Position numbers and translations under genes: made by a program
From: Candidatus Scatomorpha stercorigallinarum
GTDB taxonomy: Bacteria; Bacillota_A; Clostridia; Oscillospirales; Oscillospiraceae
Assembly: GCA_018713375.1 (NCBI GenBank)
Contig: DVOV01000101.1
Location: 1 to 34,165 of the forward strand
Direction of reading: 5' to 3'
DNA length: 34,165 nt
In this document: positions 23,880 to 31,233 of the stretch, one piece after another
Layout of the letters: every line of letters starts with the position of its first letter
Position numbering within the stretch: position 1 is the stretch's first letter
The notes under the pieces: model-generated
The model's database searches: none
Told to the model about the DNA's origin: nothing
What the model saw: the letters and a program-made list of their open reading frames with translations, nothing else

Positions 23880-25937
23880 ATGTCCAAAAAGGCCAAAGTC
23901 ATCTGTTTTTCCTGCCTGGCGGCGCTCATTTTGCTGCTGCTCTGCGGCTTTCTCTTCGCCGCGCTGCCCTGGCTGCTGGCGGGCTCGGAGCTGCCGGAGG
24001 ACGCCGTGCTGACGCTGGAAGCGGGCGGCGGCTCGCTCTCGGCCTCCTGGCCGCGCGCCGCGCGCGCCGACAGCTACCTCGTGGAGGCCTACGCCCCCGG
24101 CGCGGAGGAGCCGCTGCTCTCGCTGGAGAGCGGCGGCAACAGCTGCACCCTCTCCCCGCTGCCGGCGGAGGGCGCCGTGCGCATCACCGTCACGCCGCTC
24201 AAGCACTTCGACATCCTGGCGCGCGAGTTCGCCCGCGCCGGCGCGCAGCCCATCGACGTCACCGTGACGCTCGCCGGCATGGATCCCGGCGAGATCGGCT
24301 ATGAGCTGGACGAGGAGGAAAAGACGCTCGCGCTGAGCTTTGACGCGCTGGAGGACGAGGGCCTGAGCTATGAGCTGCGCCTGCTGGCGGCGGAGGGCGA
24401 GCGGACGGTGGCGCGCTTTTCCCACGGCGAGGCCCTGGTGCGCTTCGGCGAGGGGGCGGACGAGCTGGCCATGCCGGCCTATGACGCGCCGGACCGCTTC
24501 GTCGTGCGCAGCGTGCGCACGGGGGCGGGCTATGTCCTCACGGGCGCGGCCAGCGAGGCCGTCACCGTGGAGCGCGAGGACCTGCTGGGCCGCGTGCTGG
24601 AGCTGCGGCGCGAGGACATCGCGCTCAACGTCCTGCGCCTGACCTGGAACGAGACGAAGGGCCACGGCTATGAGCTGCAACAGCTCGTGGACGGCGAGTG
24701 GACGGCGGTCCTGTCCGTCGAGCGCGACGGCGAGCGGGAATACACCACGCCCACGCTAAAAAGCTGCACGAGCTACGCCTTCCGCGTAGTCACCGTGGGC
24801 GGGGACGTGCCGGAGGGCGCGGAGTACGCCGCCGAGCCGGCGGTGCTGGAGCTCTTCAGCGAGCCCTCGCCGCTCTACTGCACGGTCTGGCCGATGAAGG
24901 AGCTGGCGCTCTACGCGGACGCGGACATGAGCGAGCAACTGGGCACGGTGCCGGCGGCGGCCGCGCTCTGCGTCGTGGGCGAGGAAAACGGCCTCTTCCG
25001 CGTGCGCTCGGGCGACAACTTTGGCTACATCGACAGCGATTTCTGCCTTATCGACCTGCCCGGGTACATGGGCGAGCTCTGCACCTACGACATCACGAAC
25101 AGCTACGCCTCCAAATACAAGATGCACGGCTTCGAGATCCCCGGCGTCACCGGCGAGGTCGTCGAGGGCTATGAGCGCGTGCGCCTGGCGGACGGCGCGT
25201 CCCTCGCGCCCTATCTCTACCCCTGCTGCAAAAAGCTCATCGAGGCCGCCGCCGCCGCCCGCGCCGACGGCTACCGGCTGAAGATCTACGACTCCTACCG
25301 GCCCAACATGGCCACCCGCGCCATCTACGACACGGCCGAGCTGCTGCTGGACGAGCCGCTGCCGGAGACGGCCTATGAGAGCGATGAGCGCCCCGACGAC
25401 CTGCCGGAGACGGCGGAGGGCGAGGAGCTCACCTACCGCCGCCTGGTGACGGAGGGCAGCTACACGCTGGCCAATTTCCTGGCCCGCAGCGGCTCCGCGC
25501 ACAACATGGGCATCGCCCTGGACCTCACGCTGGAGATCCCCGGGCAGGGCGACCTGGAAATGCAGACGGAGATGCACGACCTCAGCTGGTACTCCGTCAT
25601 CGCCCGCAACAACGCGAACGCCCAGCTGCTCGCCGGCTACATGAAGGGCGCCGGCTTCGGCGGCCTCACCAGCGAGTGGTGGCATTTCCAGGACAACGAG
25701 ACGCGCGACGCCCTGGGCCTGGACATCTACCTCTATCCCGGCGTCTCGCCCGAGGGCTGGGCGGCGGACGACAACGGCTGGCGCTACCGCCGCGCCGACG
25801 GCAGCTTCATCACCAACGCCACGGCGGAGATCGGCGGCAGGCAGTATACCTTCGACGGCTCCGGCTACGCCGAGATCTGGGGCGAGGACGGCCACCCCAC
25901 CGTGCCCGCGCCCGGCGAAACGGAGACTGCGGCATAA
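23880..25937 (+). CDS. Large membrane-anchored M15 peptidase (VanX/VanY-type D-Ala-D-Ala peptidase) with accessory domains
   Basis: This 685-residue protein has an N-terminal transmembrane anchor (residues 6-34). Two or three beta-sandwich (Fn3-like) domains span about 40-325, and an SH3-like domain about 335-392. The M15 peptidase core spans about 395-625: YDSYRP (470-475), SAHNMGIALD (539-548; zinc ligands His541 and Asp548) and EWWHF (Glu599 catalytic, His602 zinc). A C-terminal glucan/choline-binding-like repeat follows (GWRYRRADGSF, then YTFDGSGYAEIW). All catalytic residues are present, so it should cleave D-Ala-D-Ala or peptidoglycan stem peptides outside the membrane. It starts seven bases after the SLH gene. 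There are no vanH/A/R/S genes, so cell-wall turnover is likelier than glycopeptide resistance. Confidence 0.93.
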   Translation: MSKKAKVICFSCLAALILLLLCGFLFAALPWLLAGSELPEDAVLTLEAGGGSLSASWPRAARADSYLVEAYAPGAEEPLLSLESGGNSCTLSPLPAEGAVRITVTPLKHFDILAREFARAGAQPIDVTVTLAGMDPGEIGYELDEEEKTLALSFDALEDEGLSYELRLLAAEGERTVARFSHGEALVRFGEGADELAMPAYDAPDRFVVRSVRTGAGYVLTGAASEAVTVEREDLLGRVLELRREDIALNVLRLTWNETKGHGYELQQLVDGEWTAVLSVERDGEREYTTPTLKSCTSYAFRVVTVGGDVPEGAEYAAEPAVLELFSEPSPLYCTVWPMKELALYADADMSEQLGTVPAAAALCVVGEENGLFRVRSGDNFGYIDSDFCLIDLPGYMGELCTYDITNSYASKYKMHGFEIPGVTGEVVEGYERVRLADGASLAPYLYPCCKKLIEAAAAARADGYRLKIYDSYRPNMATRAIYDTAELLLDEPLPETAYESDERPDDLPETAEGEELTYRRLVTEGSYTLANFLARSGSAHNMGIALDLTLEIPGQGDLEMQTEMHDLSWYSVIARNNANAQLLAGYMKGAGFGGLTSEWWHFQDNETRDALGLDIYLYPGVSPEGWAADDNGWRYRRADGSFITNATAEIGGRQYTFDGSGYAEIWGEDGHPTVPAPGETETAA

Positions 25938-25951
25938 GCAAACACAAAATA

Positions 25952-25980
25952 TCCCCCGCCGGCCACGCCCCGGCGGGGGA
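25952..25980. terminator. GC-rich hairpin after the envelope cluster
   Basis: An 11-bp perfect stem (25952-25962 with 25970-25980) and 7-base loop lie 15 bases after the peptidase stop, directly before a second hairpin. It has no T-tract of its own. Confidence 0.6.
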
Positions 25981-26010
25981 AAGAGGCCTGAGTGTTCTCA
26001 GGCCTCTTTT
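25980..26010. terminator. Bidirectional intrinsic terminator between convergent operons
   Basis: A 13-bp perfect stem (25980-25992 with 25997-26009), 4-base loop and T-tract on the plus strand; AAA on the other arm gives a short T-run on the minus strand. The stop codon of the GH65 gene (25998-26000) lies inside the stem, so the hairpin doubles as the end of that coding sequence. Confidence 0.85.
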
Positions 26011-28046
26011 ATTTCCTTTATCTCCGCGCTGTTTTTTGTTATGCGTGCGGAGAACTTTCTGCCGCGGCAGAAGAATTTGAACTCCATGCCGCGCCAGGCC
26101 GCGGGCAGGTGCGGCGAGAGGGCGGGCCGGCCGTTTTCCAGGCGCAGCCCGGCGAAGCCGAACACCGCCGCCTGCCAGGTCTCCCCCAGGCAGGCCAGGT
26201 GCAGGCCCTCCTTGCCCGTGTTGCCCATCACGTCGCGCAAATCGAGCCAGAGCGCCTTGTCAAAGTAGCGCACGGCCGCCCTCTCAAGGCCGTTCTGCGC
26301 CGCGAAGAGGGCGTGCGTGGCGAAGCTCAGCGTCGAGTCGTGCAGGCAGAGCGGCTCGAAATCCTCCCAGGCGGCGAGCTTTTCCTCCCGGCTGAAGAGC
26401 CCCGGCAGGCGCGTCATCAACAGCAGCACGTCCGCCTGCTTGATCACGCGCAGGCGCTGCAGGGCGTCGAAGCAGACGCGGGAATAGGCCGCCGTGTCGT
26501 CGGGCTTGAGGGCGGCCATGTCGGCCGGCTCAAGCAGGTGGAAGGTGTCGTCCTGGCGGTAGCGCCCCGTCTGCGGGTCGCGCGGCAGCTTCAGCTTGCC
26601 GGCGAGCTCGCGCCACTCCCCGAGCTCCCTGCCGCTCAGCCCCAGGCGCGCGTACTGCTGCGCGTCGCGCCCGGCGAGCGCCGCGGCGGCGCGGCCGGCG
26701 AGCTCAAGGTGGCGCCTTATCATGCAGTTGGTGTAGAGGTTGTTGCTGGTGATGCCGCAGTACTCGTCCGGGCCCTTGCAGAAGAGCAGGTTGACGCCGT
26801 CCGGCGCGGGCGTCACGCGGCTGGGCCAGAAGCGCGCCGTCTCGCAGAGCATCTCCGCGCCGCCGCGGAGGAGGAAGTCCCCGTCCTGCGTCCAGTCCAT
26901 GTACTGCCCGGCGGCGTAGGCGATGTCGGCGGTGACGTGGACCTCGCTGCAGCCGATGTCCCAGCTCTCGCACTGCTCGCTGCCGTCGAGCGCCACCATC
27001 CAGGGGTAGCGCGCGCCGGCGGCGTTCATTTTTTTTGCGTGCGCGCGGGCGGCGGGCAGCGTGCGGACGCGGAAATCCAGCAGCTTCCGCGCCGCTTCGG
27101 GGTCCGTGAGCAGCGCGAAGGGCAGAACGAACATCTCCGTGTCCCAGAAGCAGCAGCCCTTGTAGCGCGTGTGCGTCAGCCCGCGCGCGCCCACGCTCAC
27201 CGTGCCGTCCCGCGCCGGGAGGTTGGCCAGCAGCTCGTATATCACCCAGCTGAGCGCGCTCTCGCTCTCCTCGTCGCCCTCGATGCGCACGGCGCAGTTT
27301 TCCCAGCGGCGCGACATCTGCTCGCGGGCGCGATCGAGGGCCGCGCCGTAGTCCGCGGCGGGCTCGAGGGAGCCGATGCGCGGATCCGCGTCGCGGCTCG
27401 TGCGCACCTCGCAGACGGCGTCGAGCGCGCGGCCCTCGCGCCTCTGGCTGAGCGTATAGCCGATCTCCAGCCCCGTCCAGCGTGTCGAGAAGCGCTCGCG
27501 CGCCCCGTCCGCGCCGAGCGGGCGGAACATCTGCACGACCTCGCTGTTCTCCTTCACCTGGTCGTCGGGGATGGTGGAATTGCTGATATCCCTGTCGAGC
27601 GAGAAGCGGAGCTCTCCGTCGCCCTCGAGCTCGGCGCGCATATAGAGCCGCTCGGGCTCGTCCATGGGGAACACGCGCCGCTCCGTCACGCGGGCGGCCC
27701 TGCCCGCGGCGGCGACGGCGTAGTCCAGCCGCAGCTCGCCGGTGTCGAGGTCCAGGCGGCGCCGCACCTCGGAGCAGAGCCGCGCCTTTTCCCCGCCCAG
27801 CGTTATCTCCAGCCTGGGGCTGGGCAGGGCGACGAAGTCGGTGAGCTCCGTGTGCCCGGAGAGCCTGTCGAAGATGCCGGCGACGAAAAGCCCGGCGTCC
27901 AGCGGCCGCGGCTCGGGCCGGAACAGCGCGCAGCCCCGCAGGCCCATGCGCCCGTTGCCGGTGAAGAACACGCTCTCCAGGAAGCGGTCGCAGAGCGCGC
28001 CCGAGGCGCTCACCGTGCGCGCGCGGAGCCTGACGTCATTCCTCAT
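25998..28046 (-). CDS. Glycoside hydrolase family 65 protein (disaccharide phosphorylase-like)
   Basis: This 682-residue cytoplasmic enzyme is of the GH65 type, most of which reversibly phosphorolyse alpha-linked glucosides (maltose, trehalose, kojibiose, nigerose) to beta-glucose 1-phosphate. An N-terminal beta-sandwich spans about 1-230. The (alpha/alpha)6 barrel contains YKGCCFWDTEMF (295-306), ARYPW (345-349), GPDEY (425-429, general acid Glu428) and HDSTLS near the phosphate pocket. After GPDEY most members read HENV..NNAYTN; here it is CGITSNNLYTN, so specificity is probably unusual. The start is ATG 28044-28046, overlapping the upstream glycosidase stop by four bases (ATGA). Shorter than the usual 740-770 residues but complete. 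Hydrolase rather than phosphorylase activity is possible. Confidence 0.9.
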   Translation of the reverse strand: MRNDVRLRARTVSASGALCDRFLESVFFTGNGRMGLRGCALFRPEPRPLDAGLFVAGIFDRLSGHTELTDFVALPSPRLEITLGGEKARLCSEVRRRLDLDTGELRLDYAVAAAGRAARVTERRVFPMDEPERLYMRAELEGDGELRFSLDRDISNSTIPDDQVKENSEVVQMFRPLGADGARERFSTRWTGLEIGYTLSQRREGRALDAVCEVRTSRDADPRIGSLEPAADYGAALDRAREQMSRRWENCAVRIEGDEESESALSWVIYELLANLPARDGTVSVGARGLTHTRYKGCCFWDTEMFVLPFALLTDPEAARKLLDFRVRTLPAARAHAKKMNAAGARYPWMVALDGSEQCESWDIGCSEVHVTADIAYAAGQYMDWTQDGDFLLRGGAEMLCETARFWPSRVTPAPDGVNLLFCKGPDEYCGITSNNLYTNCMIRRHLELAGRAAAALAGRDAQQYARLGLSGRELGEWRELAGKLKLPRDPQTGRYRQDDTFHLLEPADMAALKPDDTAAYSRVCFDALQRLRVIKQADVLLLMTRLPGLFSREEKLAAWEDFEPLCLHDSTLSFATHALFAAQNGLERAAVRYFDKALWLDLRDVMGNTGKEGLHLACLGETWQAAVFGFAGLRLENGRPALSPHLPAAWRGMEFKFFCRGRKFSARITKNSAEIKEIKEA

Positions 28047-29833
28047 GGGCGGCGCCCCCCCAGCGCGTATCTCAGCGCGTGGCAGACAAAGCCCGCGCAG
28101 GTGGCGAAGTGCCCGCCGGTGGCGCACTCCCCCGTGTGCTCGTCCACGCTCTCGCAGATGATGCCGTTGTCGAGCGGCGCGCGGCGCAAAAAGTCCAGCG
28201 CGCGCTCCGCCTCCCCGGAGAGCAGGCTGTTGCCCACGCTCAAAAGCCAGGGGTGCGGCGCGTGGGCGCAGCCGATCTCGGCGAACTCGCAGCCCGCAAA
28301 GCTGTAGGCGTAGTCGCCCGAGCGTATCATGCCCACGGTGTTGCGCCACACCGGGTCGTCAGAGGCGCAGAAGCCGAGATAGGGCAGGAGCAGCAGCGAG
28401 CCGGGCGGCTCGTCGTAGACGTCGCTCCCGCCCGCCATGTCCGTGCTCCAGACGAAGTACCTGCCGCCCGCGCCTTCGGCCGTGCAGTGCTCGTACACCG
28501 CCGCGCGCACGCGCTCCGCCTCCGCCTCCAGCGGGCCGTAGCGCTCCGGCCAGAGGTGTGCGAGCGCGCGCAGCGCGCGCCAGGCGAGGACGTTGTCATA
28601 TGTGAGGTACGGGTATGTGCGCAGGTCGTCGGTGGGCATGAGGAAGGTCTCATAGAGGGCGGCGCCGCCGCTGCGCGCGGACTCCAAAGCGCGGCATATG
28701 CGCCCGGCCGCGCCCGTGACGCACTCGAGCGCGAGCACGCTCTTATCGCCCGTGGCTTTCACATAGCGCTCAAGGGCGATGATGGGCGCGAGCAGCTCGT
28801 CGAGCTCAAAGCCCGGCTCCAGCACCGTGCCGTCTATGTAGCGCGAGTGGACGCCTATATTCCGCGCCTGCCGGCCGAAGGCGTAGAGCAGGGCCTCGCG
28901 CGCCAGCTCATGGTCCGCGTCCAGCAGCGTGGGGAAGCTCCACAGCAGGCTGTCGCGGTCCCAGTAGGCGGCGGAAACGTAGTAGCGCGGGCTGCGGCTG
29001 GTGACCAGCACGCGCTCTTCCGTGTCCAGCGTGAGGCCGGTGGAGTAGAAGAGGCAGAAGAACATGTTCGTGTTGTAGAGCCGCTCGAGCTGCCCGTCCG
29101 CGCAGCGCCAGATGCGCGCGCCGAGCCAGTTTTCCGTCCGCTCGCGCTCATAGTCCCAGCCGCGGCGCAGCATCTCCTTGGCGCTGGTGGCGGCGGAGAC
29201 CTCCTCGTACCCCAGGCCCCAGAAGAACGCCGTCCCCTCCCCCTGCCCGGGCGCGGCCGAAAAGCGCCGCGTGAGGCTGTAGCTGACGGCCCCGTCCGGC
29301 TCCACGCGCCATTCGGCGGCCACCGGGCGCTCCCACATGGGCGCGAAGGCCAGCAGCGGCAGCCCCGCGGAGAGCTCAAACACCGGCCCGCCGTTCCAGC
29401 AGCTGTGCCGGGCCGCCATCTCGCCGCGTATCTGCCGGTCCTCGTTGATGCAGAGCCAGGAGCTCTGCCAGCGGCCGCGCAGGCCGTATTCGACCTCCGC
29501 CGTCCCCTCCGCCGCGACGCCGAGGCGGTAGATGAAGCCGCGCTCGCCCACGCACGCGAGCACCTGCCCGGAGACGGCGAGCGGCCCCGCCTCCGCGGTG
29601 AAACAGGGTATCCAGTGCCGGCCGCGGCTCCAGCTCATGCGCCGCAGCGGGGCCTCCTCGCCGTTTATGCGCACGAAGGGCTCCATGAACGGCGCGCCCT
29701 CCCCTCCGCGCAGCTCGATGAGCCCCTTCGCGCCCATGTGCAGCACGGAGACGCTGCCGAGCGCGGCGGTCTTCTCGTCCAGGTCGGGCAGGGAGACATA
29801 TTCGTTCCCCGTGGGCAGGTATTTTTCAGCCAT
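28043..29833 (-). CDS. (alpha/alpha)6-barrel glycoside hydrolase-like protein, possibly GH125-related
   Basis: This 596-residue protein without a signal peptide is presumably cytoplasmic. Residues 1-230 look like a beta-sandwich. Residues about 245-590 look like an (alpha/alpha)6 toroid, with acid-rich motifs AAYWDRDSLLW (288-298), LEPGFELDELLAP (338-350), MPTDDLRTYPYLTYDNVLAW (399-418) and YDEPPGSL (473-480). The WDRDS and TDD...Y..L...N pattern recalls exo-alpha-mannosidases of GH125 and more loosely GH15/GH63. The family call is tentative and the substrate unknown. The start is ATG 29831-29833, with GAGGG upstream. It is first in the operon with the GH65 gene, so it probably supplies or trims the GH65 substrate. 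Confidence 0.85.
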   Translation of the reverse strand: MAEKYLPTGNEYVSLPDLDEKTAALGSVSVLHMGAKGLIELRGGEGAPFMEPFVRINGEEAPLRRMSWSRGRHWIPCFTAEAGPLAVSGQVLACVGERGFIYRLGVAAEGTAEVEYGLRGRWQSSWLCINEDRQIRGEMAARHSCWNGGPVFELSAGLPLLAFAPMWERPVAAEWRVEPDGAVSYSLTRRFSAAPGQGEGTAFFWGLGYEEVSAATSAKEMLRRGWDYERERTENWLGARIWRCADGQLERLYNTNMFFCLFYSTGLTLDTEERVLVTSRSPRYYVSAAYWDRDSLLWSFPTLLDADHELAREALLYAFGRQARNIGVHSRYIDGTVLEPGFELDELLAPIIALERYVKATGDKSVLALECVTGAAGRICRALESARSGGAALYETFLMPTDDLRTYPYLTYDNVLAWRALRALAHLWPERYGPLEAEAERVRAAVYEHCTAEGAGGRYFVWSTDMAGGSDVYDEPPGSLLLLPYLGFCASDDPVWRNTVGMIRSGDYAYSFAGCEFAEIGCAHAPHPWLLSVGNSLLSGEAERALDFLRRAPLDNGIICESVDEHTGECATGGHFATCAGFVCHALRYALGGRRP

Positions 29834-29853
29834 GTGCAGCCCTCGCAATCTCA

Positions 29854-29867
29854 TTTAATCGTTAAAA
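29854..29867. promoter_or_regulatory. LacI-type operator for the glycosidase operon
   Basis: TTTAATCGTTAAAA is an imperfect palindrome around a central CG, the hallmark of LacI-family sites. It closely matches the site at 29996-30011. It lies about 21-34 bases downstream of the predicted start of the glycosidase transcript, a roadblock position. Confidence 0.65.
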
Positions 29868-29894
29868 TGATATCTCACATGTTATATTGGCAAC

Positions 29895-29922
29895 ATCATA
29901 TCACAAACCGGGCTGTTGTCAA
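29895..29922 (-). promoter_or_regulatory. Promoter of the glycosidase-GH65 operon
   Basis: On the minus strand, consensus TTGACA (29922-29917) is followed by 16 bases and TATGAT (29900-29895). The start of transcription would be near 29888, about 55 bases before the glycosidase ATG. Confidence 0.75.
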
Positions 29923-29952
29923 CAGATTTTGTGAAAAAGTGAAAAATCCCTA

Positions 29953-29981
29953 TTGACATTCAGCCGGCCATTGGCTAATAT
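29953..29981 (+). promoter_or_regulatory. Promoter of the lacI-type regulator gene
   Basis: Consensus TTGACA (29953-29958), a 17-base spacer and TAATAT (29976-29981) make this the strongest promoter match in the window. Transcription would begin near 29988, just before the operator at 29996. Confidence 0.8.
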
Positions 29982-29995
29982 TAAGGCAGGAACAA

Positions 29996-30011
29996 GTTTA
30001 ATCGTTTAAAC
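29996..30011. promoter_or_regulatory. LacI-type operator in the regulator leader
   Basis: GTTTAATCGTTTAAAC is a 16-bp palindrome with one mismatched pair and a central CG. It lies 8-23 bases after the predicted lacI start point and 17 bases before the lacI ATG, implying negative autoregulation, which could extend to the transport genes if they are co-transcribed. Confidence 0.75.
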
Positions 30012-30027
30012 GCACGGAGTGATATAA

Positions 30028-31056
30028 ATGTCAGCACAGAGAGTAACGATGAAGGACGTGGCCAAGGCGGCGGGCGTCACCACGGCGGCGGTCAGCTATG
30101 CCATCAGCGGCAAGCGGCCCATCTCCGATGAGACGCGCAAGCGCGTGGAGCAGGCGATAAAGGACCTCGGCTACACGCCGAACATGGCTGCGCGCACGCT
30201 CTCCAGCGCGGGCAACGACAGCAAGCTCATCGGCGTCGTCGTGCCGCAGACGGAGGGCGAGGGCCGGCTGATGTTCCAGAATCAGTTTTACAGCGAGATC
30301 CTCGGCAGCATCGAGCTCTGCGCCCGGCAGCGCGGCTTCCACGTGCTCATCTCCGCCACGGACGCGAACGAGAGCTATCTCACCCTGGCCAAGGAGCGCA
30401 ACCTGGACGGCATCATCGTCATCGGCATGTACCCGGACGAGTTCTATCAGCAGATGAAGAAGAGCCAGATACCCATCGTGCTCATCGACAGCTACTGCAA
30501 CGACCACTACTACCACAATGTGCGCATCGACGACGCCTACGGCAGCTATCTCGCCACGAAGTACGTCCTTGAGCGCGGCCACCGGGACATTGCCTTCTTC
30601 TGCGGCCGGCTGAAGGACAACGGCGTCATGAAAAAGCGCCTTGCCGGCTACCGGGACGCGCTCGCCGAGTTCGGCCTGGAGTTCCGCGCCGGGCTGGTGT
30701 TCGAGGGCGACATCGACTACAAGGACGGCATCGCCTCCGCTGACCGCCTGCTGGACACGCACACACAGGCCACGGCGGTGGTCGCCGCGGCGGACATCCT
30801 CGCCATCGGCGCGCAGAAGGCGTTCTATGAGCGCGGCGTGCGCGTGCCGGAGGACATCTCCCTCATGGGCTTCGACGACCTGGAGGTCTCCCAGTACCTC
30901 ACCCCCGGCCTCACGACCGTCCGGCAGCAGATATCCACCAAGGGCGAGAAGGCCGTCGAGCTGCTTATCCGCAACATCGAGGAGCCCGAGCTCACCAAGC
31001 AGGAGCTGATACTGCCCGTGACGCTGGTGGAGCGCGGCAGCGTGCGCAAGATCTAA
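30028..31056 (+). CDS. LacI-family transcriptional regulator
   Basis: This 342-residue repressor-type protein has an N-terminal helix-turn-helix (MKDVAKAAGVTTAAVSYAIS, about residues 8-27) and hinge helix (MAARTLSS). A periplasmic-binding-protein-like sugar sensor domain covers about 62-340 (LDGIIVIGMYP, IDDAYGSYLATKYVLERGH, LMGFDDLEVSQYLTPGLTTV). It has GGAG eight to nine bases before the ATG. It diverges from the GH operon and precedes an ABC sugar importer, so it should sense that locus's sugar and bind the two TTTAATCG-type palindromes between the divergent genes. The inducer is unknown. Confidence 0.96.
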   Translation: MSAQRVTMKDVAKAAGVTTAAVSYAISGKRPISDETRKRVEQAIKDLGYTPNMAARTLSSAGNDSKLIGVVVPQTEGEGRLMFQNQFYSEILGSIELCARQRGFHVLISATDANESYLTLAKERNLDGIIVIGMYPDEFYQQMKKSQIPIVLIDSYCNDHYYHNVRIDDAYGSYLATKYVLERGHRDIAFFCGRLKDNGVMKKRLAGYRDALAEFGLEFRAGLVFEGDIDYKDGIASADRLLDTHTQATAVVAAADILAIGAQKAFYERGVRVPEDISLMGFDDLEVSQYLTPGLTTVRQQISTKGEKAVELLIRNIEEPELTKQELILPVTLVERGSVRKI

Positions 31057-31059
31057 GTT

Positions 31060-31084
31060 CAGCTAAACGTAGACAACGCGCGAG
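31060..31084 (+). repeat. 25-bp direct repeat, copy 1
   Basis: It begins three bases after the lacI stop, reads CAGCTAAACGTAGACA then CGCG-rich sequence, and matches copy 2 at 31161 with one difference. A strong GGCGGGC/GCCCGCC hairpin (31084-31100) follows it directly. Confidence 0.85.
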
Positions 31085-31160
31085 GCGGGCGGCGCCCGCC
31101 GGCACAGCGCGCACACACGGCCCACAACCCGCAGGGTATTGCGCCCGCGTCGATGAGTTC

Positions 31161-31185
31161 CAGCTAAAAGTAGACAACGCGCGAG
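31161..31185 (+). repeat. 25-bp direct repeat, copy 2
   Basis: It lies 101 bases after copy 1 and carries CAGCTAAAAGTAGACA. Its GTAGAC pairs with GTCTAC just outside the repeat (31170-31190, 9-base loop). The rest of the lacI-to-binding-protein gap (31057-31229) shows only a weak promoter-like pair, TAGACA within this copy and CATATT at 31196. Confidence 0.85.
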
Positions 31186-31224
31186 TCTACAAGAGCATAT
31201 TGAAAAACCAACAAGGAGGAAAAG

Positions 31225-31233
31225 ATGAAATGA
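31225..31233 (+). other. Two-codon mini-ORF overlapping the binding-protein start
   Basis: ATG-AAA-TGA lies five bases after AAGGAGG, and its TGA overlaps the ATG of the lipoprotein gene at 31230. Ribosomes could initiate here, stop and restart, or it may be incidental. Confidence 0.35.

Noticed and set aside
23880..25937. Vancomycin-resistance operon
   Set aside because: The M15 peptidase stands without vanH, vanA-type ligase or vanRS genes, and its large wall-binding architecture suggests ordinary wall turnover.
25992..28307. Very long open frame on the plus strand opposite the GH65 gene
   Set aside because: The opposite strand encodes a clear GH65 protein with catalytic motifs. The plus-strand translation is low-complexity and is a mirror of codon bias.
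28079..29956. Long open frame on the plus strand opposite the glycosidase-like gene
   Set aside because: Same reason: antisense, no motif, no ribosome site.
31057..31229. CRISPR-like array
   Set aside because: There are only two repeat copies 101 bases apart, with a structured GC-rich stretch between them and no cas genes.
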